Positions 32,412-40,756 of a stretch of DNA of 64,000 nucleotides are shown here, in pieces. Numbering within the stretch: position 1 is the first letter of the stretch; each line of letters opens with the position of its first letter. A program made the translations under genes and the position numbers. This stretch comes from Planobispora rosea. GTDB lineage: Bacteria > Actinomycetota > Actinomycetes > Streptosporangiales > Streptosporangiaceae. Location: assembly GCF_014648175.1 (NCBI RefSeq), contig NZ_BMQP01000028.1:1-64000 (forward strand), given 5' to 3'. Under the pieces are notes generated by a model. That model was not told the origin of the DNA. It saw nothing but the letters and a program-made list of their open reading frames with translations, and ran no database searches.

Positions 32412-32437
32412 CTTAAGAGGTTCCGGCGGTGGCCGAT
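32412..32437 (+). promoter_or_regulatory. Sigma-28 promoter of the flhA operon (CTTA variant)
   Basis: CTTA (32412-32415), 16-base spacer, GCCGAT (32432-32437) followed by GGG. It lies about 90 bases before the TTG start of flhA. The 424-bp gap between the chemoreceptor and flhA shows nothing else. Confidence 0.65.
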
Positions 32438-32526
32438 GGGAGCGGTTGCCAGGACGGCGTGCGGGGTCACGGAGCAGACCTGCGGAAGCGTTCCAAGCCA
32501 GAAGCGGAAGCGGAGGGGGCATCGCT

Positions 32527-34572
32527 TTGCCCAAGGGCCTGAGCCAGATGGCGGTTCCGATCGGCGTCGTCCTGATCGTCGTCATGATGGTCGTCCCGAT
32601 GCCGACGGTCCTCCTCGACCTGCTCATCGCGGCCAACATCACGATCGCCCTGATCGTGGTCATGGTCAGCATGAACGTCAAGAGGCCACTGGAGTTCTCC
32701 TCCTTCCCCGCGCTGCTGCTCGTCCTGACCCTGTTCCGGCTGGCGCTGAACATCAGCGCGACCCGGCTGGTGCTGGTCGACGGCTACGCCGGGAAGGTCA
32801 TCGAGGCGTTCGGCCACTTCGTCGTCGGCGGCTCCCTCATCGTCGGACTGGTGATCTTCACGATCCTGATCATCATCCAGTTCATCGTCATCACCAAGGG
32901 CGCCGAGCGCGTCGCCGAGGTCGGCGCGCGCTTCACCCTCGACGCGATGCCCGGCAAGCAGATGGCCATCGACGCCGACCTCAACGCCGGCCTCATCGAC
33001 GAGGCCGAGGCGCGCAAGCGCCGCCAGGAGGTCACCGCGGAGGCCGACTTCTACGGCTCGATGGACGGTGGTTCGAAGTTCGTCAAGGGCGACGCCATCG
33101 CCGCCATCATCATCACCGTCATCAACCTGGTCGGCGGCTTCGCCGTGGGCATGTTCCAGAAGGGCATGCCGGCCGGCGAGGCCATCCAGACCTACAGCCT
33201 CATGAGCATCGGCGACGGCCTGGTCTCCCAGATCCCCGCCCTGCTGCTCTCGGTCGCGACCGGCCTCATGGTCGCCCGCGCCAGCGGCGAGGGCGACATG
33301 GGCAGCACGGTCACCAGCCAGCTCGGCGCGCAGAAGCGCGCGCTGCAGGTCGGCGGCGGCGCCGCCCTGGCCCTGGTCCTCATCCCGGGCCTGCCCAAGC
33401 TCCCCTTCCTCGTCATCGGCGGGATCGTCCTGTTCATCGCCCAGCGCGTGCCCTCCGCACCGGCCCAGCAGGCCGAGGAGGACCAGGCCGCCGCGGCCGC
33501 CGGTCCGGCGCCCGACTCGCCCGAGTCGCTCATGGGAGAGATCCGGGTCGACCCGCTGGAGCTGGCGCTCGCCCCCGACCTCGTCGACCTGGTCGACACC
33601 GCCGGCGGCGACCTGCTCGACCGGGTGCGCGCGCTCCGCCGGAAGATCGCCATGGAGACCGGCGTCATCATGCCGCCGGTGCACACCCGCGACGACCTCG
33701 ACCTGCCCCTGTCGGCCTACGTCATCCGCGTCAACGGCGTGGAGGTCGCCCGCGGCCAGGCCCCGCCCGGCACCGTGCTGGCCATCGGCGACGGACTGGA
33801 GGGCCTGCCGGGCCGCGCCGGGCAGGAGCCGGTGTTCGGCCTGGAGGGCAAGTGGGTCCCCGCCGAGCTGCGGCACCAGGCGGAGCTCCTCGGCGCGACC
33901 GTGGTCGACCGGGCATCGGTCATCATCACCCACCTGTCGGAGACGGTGCGCTCCAACGCGGGCCGCCTGCTGGGCCGAGAGGACGTCCGCGCGCTGGTCG
34001 AGGCCGTACGGCGCACGCACCCGGTCGTGGTGGAGGAGCTCACCCCGGCGCTGCTGAGCCTGGGCCAGATCCAGACGGTCCTGCAGTCCATGCTCGACGA
34101 GGGCGTGTCCATCCGGGACCTGGTGCGCATCTTCGAGGCGCTGTCGCTGGCCGGCAAGGGGACCTCGGACCTCGACACGCTCTGCGAGGCCGTCCGCAAC
34201 GCGCTGGGCCCGGCCATCGCCGCCCAGCACGCCGAGCCGGGCGGGAGCCTGCCGGTCCTGACGCTGGACCCCAGGCTGGAGCACGCGCTGCTGGAGTCGC
34301 TGCGCCCCACCGAGCAGGGCATCCAGCTCCTCATCGACGCCACCCGCGCCGAGAGCCTGATCACCCAGGCGAGCAAGCTCGCCGAGAACGCCGAGCACCA
34401 GGGCGTCGCCCCCGTCCTGGTCTGCTCACCCCAGCTGCGGATGCCGCTGCGGCGGCTGCTGAAGCTGGCCGCCCCCCGTCTGCCCCTGCTGTCCTACACC
34501 GAAATCGCGGAATGCCCGTTCCGTGTGGAAACCCTGGGAGTTGTGACCGATGCCGAAGCGCTTGCTGCTTGA
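32527..34572 (+). CDS. flhA: FlhA: flagellar export gate protein
   Basis: 681 residues from TTG 32527 (GGAGGGGG seven bases upstream). About eight membrane segments span residues 5-310. The conserved cytoplasmic FHIPEP loop is recognisable: KGAERVAEVGARFTLDAMPGKQMAIDADLNAG. The C-terminal cytosolic domain (about 340-680) forms the nonameric ring that docks export substrates and chaperones. Length is normal for the family. flhA is 8 kb from the main flagellar cluster but has its own sigma-28-type promoter and leads a group with flhF, a PilZ gene, a membrane gene and, behind its own promoter, an MCP. Confidence 0.96.
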   Translation: MPKGLSQMAVPIGVVLIVVMMVVPMPTVLLDLLIAANITIALIVVMVSMNVKRPLEFSSFPALLLVLTLFRLALNISATRLVLVDGYAGKVIEAFGHFVVGGSLIVGLVIFTILIIIQFIVITKGAERVAEVGARFTLDAMPGKQMAIDADLNAGLIDEAEARKRRQEVTAEADFYGSMDGGSKFVKGDAIAAIIITVINLVGGFAVGMFQKGMPAGEAIQTYSLMSIGDGLVSQIPALLLSVATGLMVARASGEGDMGSTVTSQLGAQKRALQVGGGAALALVLIPGLPKLPFLVIGGIVLFIAQRVPSAPAQQAEEDQAAAAAGPAPDSPESLMGEIRVDPLELALAPDLVDLVDTAGGDLLDRVRALRRKIAMETGVIMPPVHTRDDLDLPLSAYVIRVNGVEVARGQAPPGTVLAIGDGLEGLPGRAGQEPVFGLEGKWVPAELRHQAELLGATVVDRASVIITHLSETVRSNAGRLLGREDVRALVEAVRRTHPVVVEELTPALLSLGQIQTVLQSMLDEGVSIRDLVRIFEALSLAGKGTSDLDTLCEAVRNALGPAIAAQHAEPGGSLPVLTLDPRLEHALLESLRPTEQGIQLLIDATRAESLITQASKLAENAEHQGVAPVLVCSPQLRMPLRRLLKLAAPRLPLLSYTEIAECPFRVETLGVVTDAEALAA

Positions 34573-35884
34573 GGGAACCGACATCGAGGAGCTGCTGACC
34601 CAGGTCCGCAATGAGCACGGACCGGATGTCTCCATCGTGTCGGCCGACCGGGTGCGCACCGGCGGGTTCGCCGGGTTCTTCGCCCGCCAGCGTTACGAAC
34701 TGACCGTCGAGGTCAACGACGAGCCGGTCCGCCCGGCCGCCCCGGCCCAGGGCTCCGCCGTCCCCGCGGCCGTCCCGGTCCAGGCTCCCACCGCCGCCCC
34801 GGCCTCCGTGCAGTCCTCCGCCGACCCGGTGGCCGCGCTCCTGGCCCGCGCCGAGGAGCAGGAGCGGCAGCTGGGCGCCTCCGGCTCCCGCCCCGCCGTC
34901 CCGGCCCAGGGCTCCGTGGCCGCCCCGGTCTCCGTCCCCGCCGCCTCCCCCAGCCTGGGCCAGGCCCTGGGCTCCCCGGCGTTCACGGCCCCCTCCGGTA
35001 CGGCGCAGGCCGTGCCGTCCCGGGTCCCCGCCGCCGCGGCCGGCGACTTCGTCGTCGAGCCCGGCGCGGAGAGCCTGGCCTTCGCCGACATGCTGAGCGC
35101 CCTCCAGCGCGACGGTTCCGCCACCCGGTCCGGCGCCCTGGTGGCGCGGGCCTACCAGCCGCCGGCCGTCGTGGAGGAGCAGCCCGCCACCGGGATGGCG
35201 CGTTCCTTCCACGCGCCCGTCATCGAGCAGCAGCGGCCGTTCGTGCGCGGGCTGATCGAGCTGGGCATGCCCGAGGGCATGGCCCGCAAGGCCACCGAGA
35301 CGGACATGTACGGAGCGGTCAAGAGCGCCCTGGCGGACCTGCCCGACGCCCCCGGCCTGCCGGGCAACCCCGGCGACGTGCTCGTCATCGTCGGCGAGAC
35401 CCACTCCGCGCTGCGGCTGGCCAAGAAGGCCGCGCGCATCCTGAACATCGGCCCCGGCCAGATCCTGCTGGCGGCCCGTTCCACCGCGGGCACCGACATC
35501 CACACCTCCCGCCGCCTGTCCGGCCCGCGGGCCGCCGCCCAGAAGGCGCGCAAGATCCACCGCGATGACGTTCCGTACGTGGTCGTCGTCGCCTCCACCC
35601 CCGAGGAGCGCAACGGCGAGTGGGCCGGCGCCGTGGCCGACGCGCTCGGCGCCACCGCCGTGTGGGCGGTCGTCGACGCGACCCGCAAGACCGCCGACAC
35701 CGCGCGCCACCTGCGCTCGCTCGGCAAGGTGGACGCCGTCGCCGTCACCGCCGTCGAGGCGACCGGCGACCCGGCCAGCGTCCTCCATCTGGACCTGCCG
35801 GTCTCCTACCTGGATGACCGCCCCAGCAACCGCCAGGCGTGGACCGCTCTGCTGTGCGAGCGACTTGAGGAGATGCAGTCGTGA
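34550..35884 (+). CDS. FlhF-like protein with lost GTPase signatures
   Basis: 444 residues, ATG 34550, overlapping flhA by 23 bases. The N-terminus is FlhF-like (MPKRLLLEGTDIEELLTQVR, then NEHGPDVSIVSADRV and GGFAGFF). Residues about 60-165 are Ala/Pro-rich linker. The C-terminal half follows the SRP-GTPase layout, but the P-loop position reads VGETHSAL (281-288) instead of G-xxxx-GKT and the G4 position reads TAVEAT (400-405) instead of TKLDET. GTP binding is therefore unlikely. FlhF normally sets the number and place of flagella. Here it is probably a pseudo-GTPase that keeps a scaffolding role. flhA linkage supports orthology. Confidence 0.75.
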   Translation: MPKRLLLEGTDIEELLTQVRNEHGPDVSIVSADRVRTGGFAGFFARQRYELTVEVNDEPVRPAAPAQGSAVPAAVPVQAPTAAPASVQSSADPVAALLARAEEQERQLGASGSRPAVPAQGSVAAPVSVPAASPSLGQALGSPAFTAPSGTAQAVPSRVPAAAAGDFVVEPGAESLAFADMLSALQRDGSATRSGALVARAYQPPAVVEEQPATGMARSFHAPVIEQQRPFVRGLIELGMPEGMARKATETDMYGAVKSALADLPDAPGLPGNPGDVLVIVGETHSALRLAKKAARILNIGPGQILLAARSTAGTDIHTSRRLSGPRAAAQKARKIHRDDVPYVVVVASTPEERNGEWAGAVADALGATAVWAVVDATRKTADTARHLRSLGKVDAVAVTAVEATGDPASVLHLDLPVSYLDDRPSNRQAWTALLCERLEEMQS

Positions 35885-36519
35885 CGTCCGTCAGCCTTCC
35901 CGGCATCAACGCGCTCGTGGAGCTCTCCCTGTCGGACGGCAGGAGCTACCCGACGCGCGTGGAGGATGTCGACGGGTTCGTGGTCAAGGTGGCCGCGCCA
36001 CGCGGCGCCGGCGACATCGACGTGCCGGCGCTCGGTACCGAGGTGTCCCTCCACTGGACCGGCCCCCGCGGTCTCTACACCGCGCCCGGCGTGCTCACCT
36101 CCATCGAGCGCGACCGGGTCAGCCTCTGGTCGATCGAGGCCGACGGCAGCGTGGACTACTACAGCCGGCGCACCGCCGTACGGGTGACCGCAGGTGAACC
36201 GATCCGGCTCCTGGACCTCACCACGGGATCGGAGGTCTTCCACGGCCGGTTCGTGGACATCTCCGAGCGCGGCGTCCGCTGCCACGGGGCGGCGGCCGGG
36301 CTCTCCGCGGAGCAGCCCCTGATGGTCAAGATGGTGCTGGACAACCACCTCCTGGCGCTGGAGGGCAGCGTGCTCACCGTGAGCGACCACGAAGGGGAGG
36401 ACGTCACCACGGTGGTCATCTACGATCCGCCGGAGGCCCAGGCACAGGTGATCCGGCGCTACGTCCTCAACGCGCAGATCCGGGCAAGGAAGGCGGCCGC
36501 CGACAGTGCTACTGGCTAA
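35881..36519 (+). CDS. PilZ-domain protein, YcgR-like flagellar brake
   Basis: 212 residues, GTG 35881, overlapping the FlhF-like gene by four bases. An N-terminal YcgR-N-type beta domain (about 1-95) is followed by a PilZ domain with the cyclic di-GMP-binding RRTAVR (about 98-103; RxxxR) and DISERG (about 127-132; D/NxSxxG) elements intact. In other bacteria such proteins slow the motor by binding MotA or FliG when cyclic di-GMP is high. The GGDEF-EAL protein at 16.5 kb could supply the signal. Its position in the flhA operon couples it to flagellar assembly. Confidence 0.87.
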   Translation: MTSVSLPGINALVELSLSDGRSYPTRVEDVDGFVVKVAAPRGAGDIDVPALGTEVSLHWTGPRGLYTAPGVLTSIERDRVSLWSIEADGSVDYYSRRTAVRVTAGEPIRLLDLTTGSEVFHGRFVDISERGVRCHGAAAGLSAEQPLMVKMVLDNHLLALEGSVLTVSDHEGEDVTTVVIYDPPEAQAQVIRRYVLNAQIRARKAAADSATG

Positions 36520-36877
36520 CCCCCTCACTCTGCTGCTCGCCCTGGTCCTCGCCGGTCCGGCGCTGTGGCACGCGTTCGTGCTGGAGGACCTCGACATCGC
36601 CACCGCCCTGGTCCGGTACCTGATAGCCGTCTTCGTCAGCGGCCTCATGCTGTCCGCGGTACGCAGGGTCACCGCTCCCTACCTGAAGGACGAGTCCGAG
36701 GAGGCGGGGGAGACGGTCACGACCCTGTCGGTCGACCGGGTGCCGACCGCCGCCAGGAGGGCCACCGACCCCGCCTCTCCGGAGCCCGCGTCGGACATCG
36801 CGGAGCTGGAGCCGACGCAGATCCAGTCCCCGCGGGCCGAGATCGCCGCGCTCCCGCCGGCGGGCGGCGCGCGCTGA
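36506..36877 (+). CDS. Small membrane protein with a disordered tail
   Basis: 123 residues from GTG 36506, overlapping the PilZ gene by 14 bases. Two hydrophobic segments (about 5-22 and 33-53) are followed by about 70 residues rich in Pro, Ala, Glu and Thr, presumably cytoplasmic. I do not recognise a family. Translational overlap with the PilZ gene and place in the flhA operon suggest a membrane accessory of the motor or export gate; inference only. Confidence 0.65.
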   Translation: MLLANPLTLLLALVLAGPALWHAFVLEDLDIATALVRYLIAVFVSGLMLSAVRRVTAPYLKDESEEAGETVTTLSVDRVPTAARRATDPASPEPASDIAELEPTQIQSPRAEIAALPPAGGAR

Positions 36878-36947
36878 TCCGCCGGAGGGCCATCCGCTGA
36901 CCGTCTGGCCAGTCGATCGGTTGTGCGGTCATCGGGATATCGAACGT

Positions 36948-36973
36948 CTCACCTCGAACCACGGGGTGCCGAT
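36948..36973 (+). promoter_or_regulatory. Sigma-28 promoter of MCP 5
   Basis: CTCA (36948-36951), 16-base spacer, GCCGAT (36968-36973), then GGG. This is an exact match to the window consensus. It implies that the MCP is translated from the GTG at 37045, not from the ATG at 36979 a few bases after the -10. Confidence 0.8.
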
Positions 36974-37044
36974 GGGCGATGAGCAAGACGTCTTCATCCG
37001 CCGCTGCCCCAGCAGCCCCCGGTCTCGCTGGAAAGGACCTGACC

Positions 37045-38703
37045 GTGACCGACCCGTCCGTAGAAACCGTGCTTCCCGACGCGGGCACGCGCCGTAATCC
37101 GCTGCTGGGATGGTTCGCCGACCGCCGGATCAACACCAAGATCCTGACCGCGGTGGCCGTCGTGGCCGTCATGGGCGGCGGCATCAGCGCGGTCGCGCTG
37201 AACCGCATGAGCGAGCTGAACGACGACATCAGCCAGATCAAGGAAGCCAACGTCCAGCGGCTCTCCCACCTGGGTGACGCCCGCGGCCGGATGGCCGACA
37301 TGTTCAACATCAACATCGGTGTGGTCGCCATTCCCGACCCGGCCCTGAAGGCTCAGGCCGTGGAGAACCTGCACAAGGCCACCGATGACGTGACCACCGC
37401 GTTCGAGGCGTACAAGTCCCAGCCCTCCTCCTCCAAGGACTGGCAGGAGAACGTCGCCGCCTTCGAGGAGGGCTGGGAGAAGTACATCGTCCTGCGCGGC
37501 GTCGTGCTGCTCGGTGAGAAGCCTCCGGCCGGGGTCGACATCCCCACGGACACCGCCGGAATCCTGAAGCAGTTCAACGACGTGGCCGGGGCGATCAACA
37601 CCGCCATGGACAACCTGGCCGCGACCGAGCGCCAGGAGGCCGCGGCGGTGACCGCCGCGGCCACCGAGGAGTACGAGAGCGCCCGCACCCAGATCCTGAT
37701 GCTGCTGGCCGCCGGCCTGCTGCTGGCGCTGGGCCTGGCGCTGACGGTGTCGCGGCTGATCGTGCGGCCGCTGGCCGGGGTGTCCGGGGTGCTGGACGCG
37801 ATGGCCAAGGGCGACCTGACGCAGAAGGTCCAGGTCGCCTCCCGCGACGAGGTCGGCGCGATGGCGGTGGCGGTCAACCAGGCCACCGACTCGGTGCGGC
37901 AGGCGATCGAGGCGCTGGCCTCCAGCGCCGACACCCTGGCCACCAGCTCCGACGAGCTGTCGGGCGTCAGCCGGCAGATCGCCGCCTCGGCCGACGAGGC
38001 CTCCATCCAGGCCAACAACGTCGCCGCCGCGGCCGGCCAGGTCTCCTCCAACGTGCAGACCGTGGCCGCCGGGTCGGAGGAGATGGGCGCCTCCATCCGG
38101 GAGATCGCCCACAACGCCAACGAGGGCGCCAAGGTCGCCTCCCAGGCCGTGGCGGTGGCCGAGTCCACCAACACCACCGTGGCCAAGCTGGGCGCCTCCA
38201 GCGCCGAGATCGGCAGCGTGATCAAGGTGATCACCTCGATCGCCGAGCAGACCAACCTGCTGGCGCTGAACGCCACCATCGAGGCGGCCCGCGCCGGCGA
38301 CGCCGGCAAGGGCTTCGCGGTGGTGGCCGGGGAGGTCAAGGACCTGGCCCAGGAGACCGCCAAGGCCACCGAGGACATCTCCAAGCGGGTGGAGGCCATC
38401 CAGGCCGACACCGAGAGCGCGGTGGCGGCGATCGCCGAGATCTCCACGATCATCGGCAAGATCAACGACTACCAGCTGACCATCGCCAGCGCGGTGGAGG
38501 AGCAGACCGCCACCACCAACGAGATGAACCGCAACGTGGCCGACGCCGCGCGCGGCAGCGCCGACATCGCCGGAAACATCTCGGTGCTGGCCAACGCCGC
38601 GCACGTGACGGCCGAGGGCGTGGCCGACAGCCAGCGGGCCGCGGCCAACCTGGCCGAGCTCTCCACCCGCCTGCACGAGCTGGTCTCGCGCTTCCGCTAC
38701 TGA
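37045..38703 (+). CDS. Methyl-accepting chemotaxis protein 5 (membrane)
   Basis: 552 residues from GTG 37045 (GGAAAGGA upstream). Membrane segments at about 31-51 and 217-237, a four-helix-bundle sensor of the 4HB type between them, HAMP about 238-290, tip EQTNLLALNATIEAARAGD. A promoter of its own precedes it and a strong terminator follows, although it also lies downstream of the flhA genes and may receive read-through. The signalling half is close to that of MCP 2 at both protein and DNA level. Confidence 0.94.
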   Translation: MTDPSVETVLPDAGTRRNPLLGWFADRRINTKILTAVAVVAVMGGGISAVALNRMSELNDDISQIKEANVQRLSHLGDARGRMADMFNINIGVVAIPDPALKAQAVENLHKATDDVTTAFEAYKSQPSSSKDWQENVAAFEEGWEKYIVLRGVVLLGEKPPAGVDIPTDTAGILKQFNDVAGAINTAMDNLAATERQEAAAVTAAATEEYESARTQILMLLAAGLLLALGLALTVSRLIVRPLAGVSGVLDAMAKGDLTQKVQVASRDEVGAMAVAVNQATDSVRQAIEALASSADTLATSSDELSGVSRQIAASADEASIQANNVAAAAGQVSSNVQTVAAGSEEMGASIREIAHNANEGAKVASQAVAVAESTNTTVAKLGASSAEIGSVIKVITSIAEQTNLLALNATIEAARAGDAGKGFAVVAGEVKDLAQETAKATEDISKRVEAIQADTESAVAAIAEISTIIGKINDYQLTIASAVEEQTATTNEMNRNVADAARGSADIAGNISVLANAAHVTAEGVADSQRAAANLAELSTRLHELVSRFRY

Positions 38704-38830
38704 TCCGCCGCCTCCGCGGCTGCTCCGCTTCCGTCCCGGCGGGCGGGACGGGGCCCGAGGCTCCGGCCGGGACGAGTGCCGTCCCGGCGGGACCGCACCC
38801 CGGGAGGAGTGCCGTCCCGAGGGAACCGCG

Positions 38831-38866
38831 CAAGGCCGCCCACGGTCACGACCGTGGGCGGCCTTG
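38831..38866 (+). terminator. Terminator after MCP 5
   Basis: Perfect 17-bp arms (38831-38847 and 38850-38866) with a 2-base centre. It starts 127 bases after the MCP stop. Confidence 0.8.
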
Positions 38867-38994
38867 CCCGTTTCCCGGGTAAAACTCGCACTTCTATCAA
38901 CTAATTGTGTTGCGCCAAGAACGCACCGTGATATTTGGTAATAAATATCGTGATCAATTGGGTTGTATCCCATTCCCGGTGTAACACTGTTTTA
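38867..38994. other. AT-rich upstream region of the 289-residue gene
   Basis: A markedly AT-rich island for this genome. It contains the inverted repeat GATATTT (38930-38936) / AAATATC (38943-38949), flanked by two copies of CGTGAT, and two ATCAAYT motifs. This probably holds the promoter and operator of the next gene. There is no sigma-28-type match. Confidence 0.5.
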
Positions 38995-39864
38995 ATGTAT
39001 TCCCTGGTCAGCGCCCCTGTGCTCGGTTTCGACCTGACGCGGCTGGACGGCGGAGCGGCGACCGCCGCGGTGCTTTCCCGCGCCCTGCGTCTCACCCCCG
39101 GCGACCTTCCGGCGCTGGCCCGCAGGCTCCCCGACGACGAGGTCCGCGCCCGGCTGTGGCAGGACATCCATGGTGCGACCATCCTGCGCCCGACCATCCG
39201 CGGACTGGCCCAGCAGGAGGCCGACGGGGCGATCGCCCTGCTGGAGCGCGCGCCCATCGGCACCCCCGACGCGCTGCTGCACTGCGTCCGGCACGACGTG
39301 CTCGACTGGACGTGGACCGTCGAGGACGGCACCCGCCGTCAGGACGACACCGCCGCCCGCGCCACGGCGGTCGTCTGCGACGCGGTGATGGCCACCTACC
39401 TGCGGGAGCTGCTGCCGACCGACACCCGGCGGCGGCTGGCGATCGGCTGGCTGGCCGGCATCCGCGAACTGCCCGAGCCGCCCGTCGACACCGGCCCCCA
39501 GCACGAGGCCGTCATGGCACTGTGCCGCCGCGTCGCCACGCTCGGCGCAGCCGGCGTCGAACGCCTCTCCGCCCTGACCGACCGCGCCCGCTCCGACGCC
39601 GGCTCCTGGTCGAAGGCGGTGCACTCGGCGTCCTGGGCGGTCCACACCTCCGACCGGGTGCGTGCCGCCGCGGCCGCCCAGTTCGAGCTGGTCCAGGCGG
39701 TCGACGCCGCCGGGATCCCGGTCGCCGAGCGCGCGGGCGGCGTGTGGAACCTGCTGAGCGGCGCCGTGCACGCCCTCACCGTCGCCGACATGATCGAATC
39801 AGATCTCGTGGAGCAGCTGCTCGACCCCTGCCTGAACGTTCTGGGCCTGCCCGTCCCCAGCTGA
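38995..39864 (+). CDS. Hypothetical helical protein
   Basis: 289 residues from ATG 38995; an earlier in-frame start at 38935 would place the AT-rich operator-like DNA inside the gene. The protein is soluble, Ala/Arg/Leu-rich and almost wholly helical (for example RLTPGDLPALARRLPDDEVRA, split here as an acidic amphipathic helix series). No signal peptide, membrane segment or metal site. I do not recognise the family. No ribosome site is visible, so the transcript could be leaderless. It stands alone between two terminator-bounded units. Confidence 0.55.
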   Translation: MYSLVSAPVLGFDLTRLDGGAATAAVLSRALRLTPGDLPALARRLPDDEVRARLWQDIHGATILRPTIRGLAQQEADGAIALLERAPIGTPDALLHCVRHDVLDWTWTVEDGTRRQDDTAARATAVVCDAVMATYLRELLPTDTRRRLAIGWLAGIRELPEPPVDTGPQHEAVMALCRRVATLGAAGVERLSALTDRARSDAGSWSKAVHSASWAVHTSDRVRAAAAAQFELVQAVDAAGIPVAERAGGVWNLLSGAVHALTVADMIESDLVEQLLDPCLNVLGLPVPS

Positions 39865-40013
39865 CCGGAGCCCGGCCCCATCGCGGCCCCATCGCGGCCC
39901 CGCAGCCGCCCGCCGTACGGCACGTGTCCGCACACCGTAGGGCGGCGGTCCTATGTCATGCGGCGAGCGGCGGCGGTGCACGACGGGAGCACTCGGGTTT
40001 CTTCCGGTTTCCC
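39865..40013. other. Intergenic stretch, nothing recognised
   Basis: About 150 bases after the 289-residue gene contain two copies of CCATCGCGGCC near 39877-39900 and otherwise nothing I can interpret. Confidence 0.4.
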
Positions 40014-40038
40014 TTCAGTAGATCCTCCGGCTGCCGAA
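40014..40038 (+). promoter_or_regulatory. Candidate sigma-28 promoter of the secreted AAAK-repeat gene (weak)
   Basis: TTCA (40014-40017), 15-base spacer, GCCGAA (40033-40038). One mismatch in the -35 and a shorter spacer than the strong sites. The leader would be about 33 bases, ending in GGAAGGG before the ATG. Confidence 0.4.
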
Positions 40039-40078
40039 TGTAGCCGAGGAACCACTGTCGGCAATCGGAAGGGATGCC

Positions 40079-40654
40079 ATGTCGAACAGCAGGAAGGCCT
40101 GGAGCGCGCTGCTGCTGGCCGCCGCCGTCACGGTGAGCGTGCCCGCCGCCGCGGGCGCCGCCAACGCCGCCCCCAAGGCCAAGAGCGTCAAGACCGTATC
40201 GGCCAAGTCCAAGGCCGCCGCCAAGGCTGCGGCTGCCAAGGCCGCCGCCGCCAAGAAGGCCGCGGCTGCCAAGGCCGCCGCCGCCAAGAAGGCCGCCGCC
40301 GCCCAGCCGTTCACGGCCGTCGGCACCGTCACCGAGGTGGACGCGGCGGCCCGCACCATCACGGTGCATGTGGCCTCCGGTCACAAGGGTTACCGCGGCA
40401 CGGACCTGGTGATCACCGTCACCAGCGCCACCAAGGTCGTCAAGGACGAGGTCAAGGGCGGTTTCGACCTCCTGGCCGTGGACGACGTGGTCACCGCCAA
40501 CGGCACCAGGACCACCGCCGGCCACCTGGCCAAGAACGTCAACGCCCACGACCCCGAGCCGGAGCCCGAGGAGCCCGTCGCGGACCCCGAGGAGCCGGTC
40601 GTCGAGCCGGCTCCCGAGCCCGACCCGGTCGTCGAGCCCGAGCCCACGGCCTGA
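40079..40654 (+). CDS. Secreted Ala/Lys-repeat protein with a DUF5666-like domain
   Basis: 191 residues from ATG 40079 (GGAAGGG upstream). Signal peptide about 1-30 (hydrophobic core ALLLAAAVTVSVPAAAGA, cleavage near ANA-APK). Residues 36-75 are (A)nK repeats of the histone-H1 or coiled-coil kind, able to bind anionic polymers. Residues about 77-155 form a beta-rich module (VGTVTEVDAAARTITVHV) like DUF5666. The tail is acidic and Pro-rich (EPEPEEPVADPEEP). It is probably extracellular or wall-associated. Function unknown. Confidence 0.7.
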   Translation: MSNSRKAWSALLLAAAVTVSVPAAAGAANAAPKAKSVKTVSAKSKAAAKAAAAKAAAAKKAAAAKAAAAKKAAAAQPFTAVGTVTEVDAAARTITVHVASGHKGYRGTDLVITVTSATKVVKDEVKGGFDLLAVDDVVTANGTRTTAGHLAKNVNAHDPEPEPEEPVADPEEPVVEPAPEPDPVVEPEPTA

Positions 40655-40666
40655 CCCGACAACGCT

Positions 40667-40710
40667 CTGACGTAGGTCAGACATAGGTCTGATGTAGGTC
40701 TGGCGTAACA
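40667..40710. repeat. Four 11-bp imperfect tandem repeats
   Basis: Units beginning at 40667, 40678, 40689 and 40700 share CWGRYRTAGGT (the last is diverged). The period is close to one helical turn, so bound protein would lie on one face. They lie just after the stop of the secreted protein and before its terminator. Confidence 0.55.
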
Positions 40711-40715
40711 AGCGA

Positions 40716-40756
40716 ACGCCCTCTTCCCACCGGTCACTCCGGCGGGAAGAGGGCGT
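40716..40756 (+). terminator. Terminator after the secreted-protein gene
   Basis: Perfect 13-bp arms (40716-40728 and 40744-40756) plus an inner CGG/CCG pair around a 5-base loop. Confidence 0.85.

Noticed and set aside
34361..35788. Long minus-strand open frame opposite the FlhF-like gene, and similar long frames opposite other GC-rich genes
   Set aside because: They are Gly/Arg/Ala/His-rich with no domains and no ribosome sites, and follow from the third-position GC bias of the true genes on the other strand.
36979..37044. ATG 36979 as start of MCP 5
   Set aside because: It lies about six bases after the sigma-28 -10 box; GTG 37045 has a proper GGAAAGGA ribosome site.
40200..40310. Short tandem repeats in the AAAK region as a CRISPR or satellite array
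   Set aside because: They are in-frame codons for Ala and Lys within a signal-peptide-bearing protein; there are no spacers.
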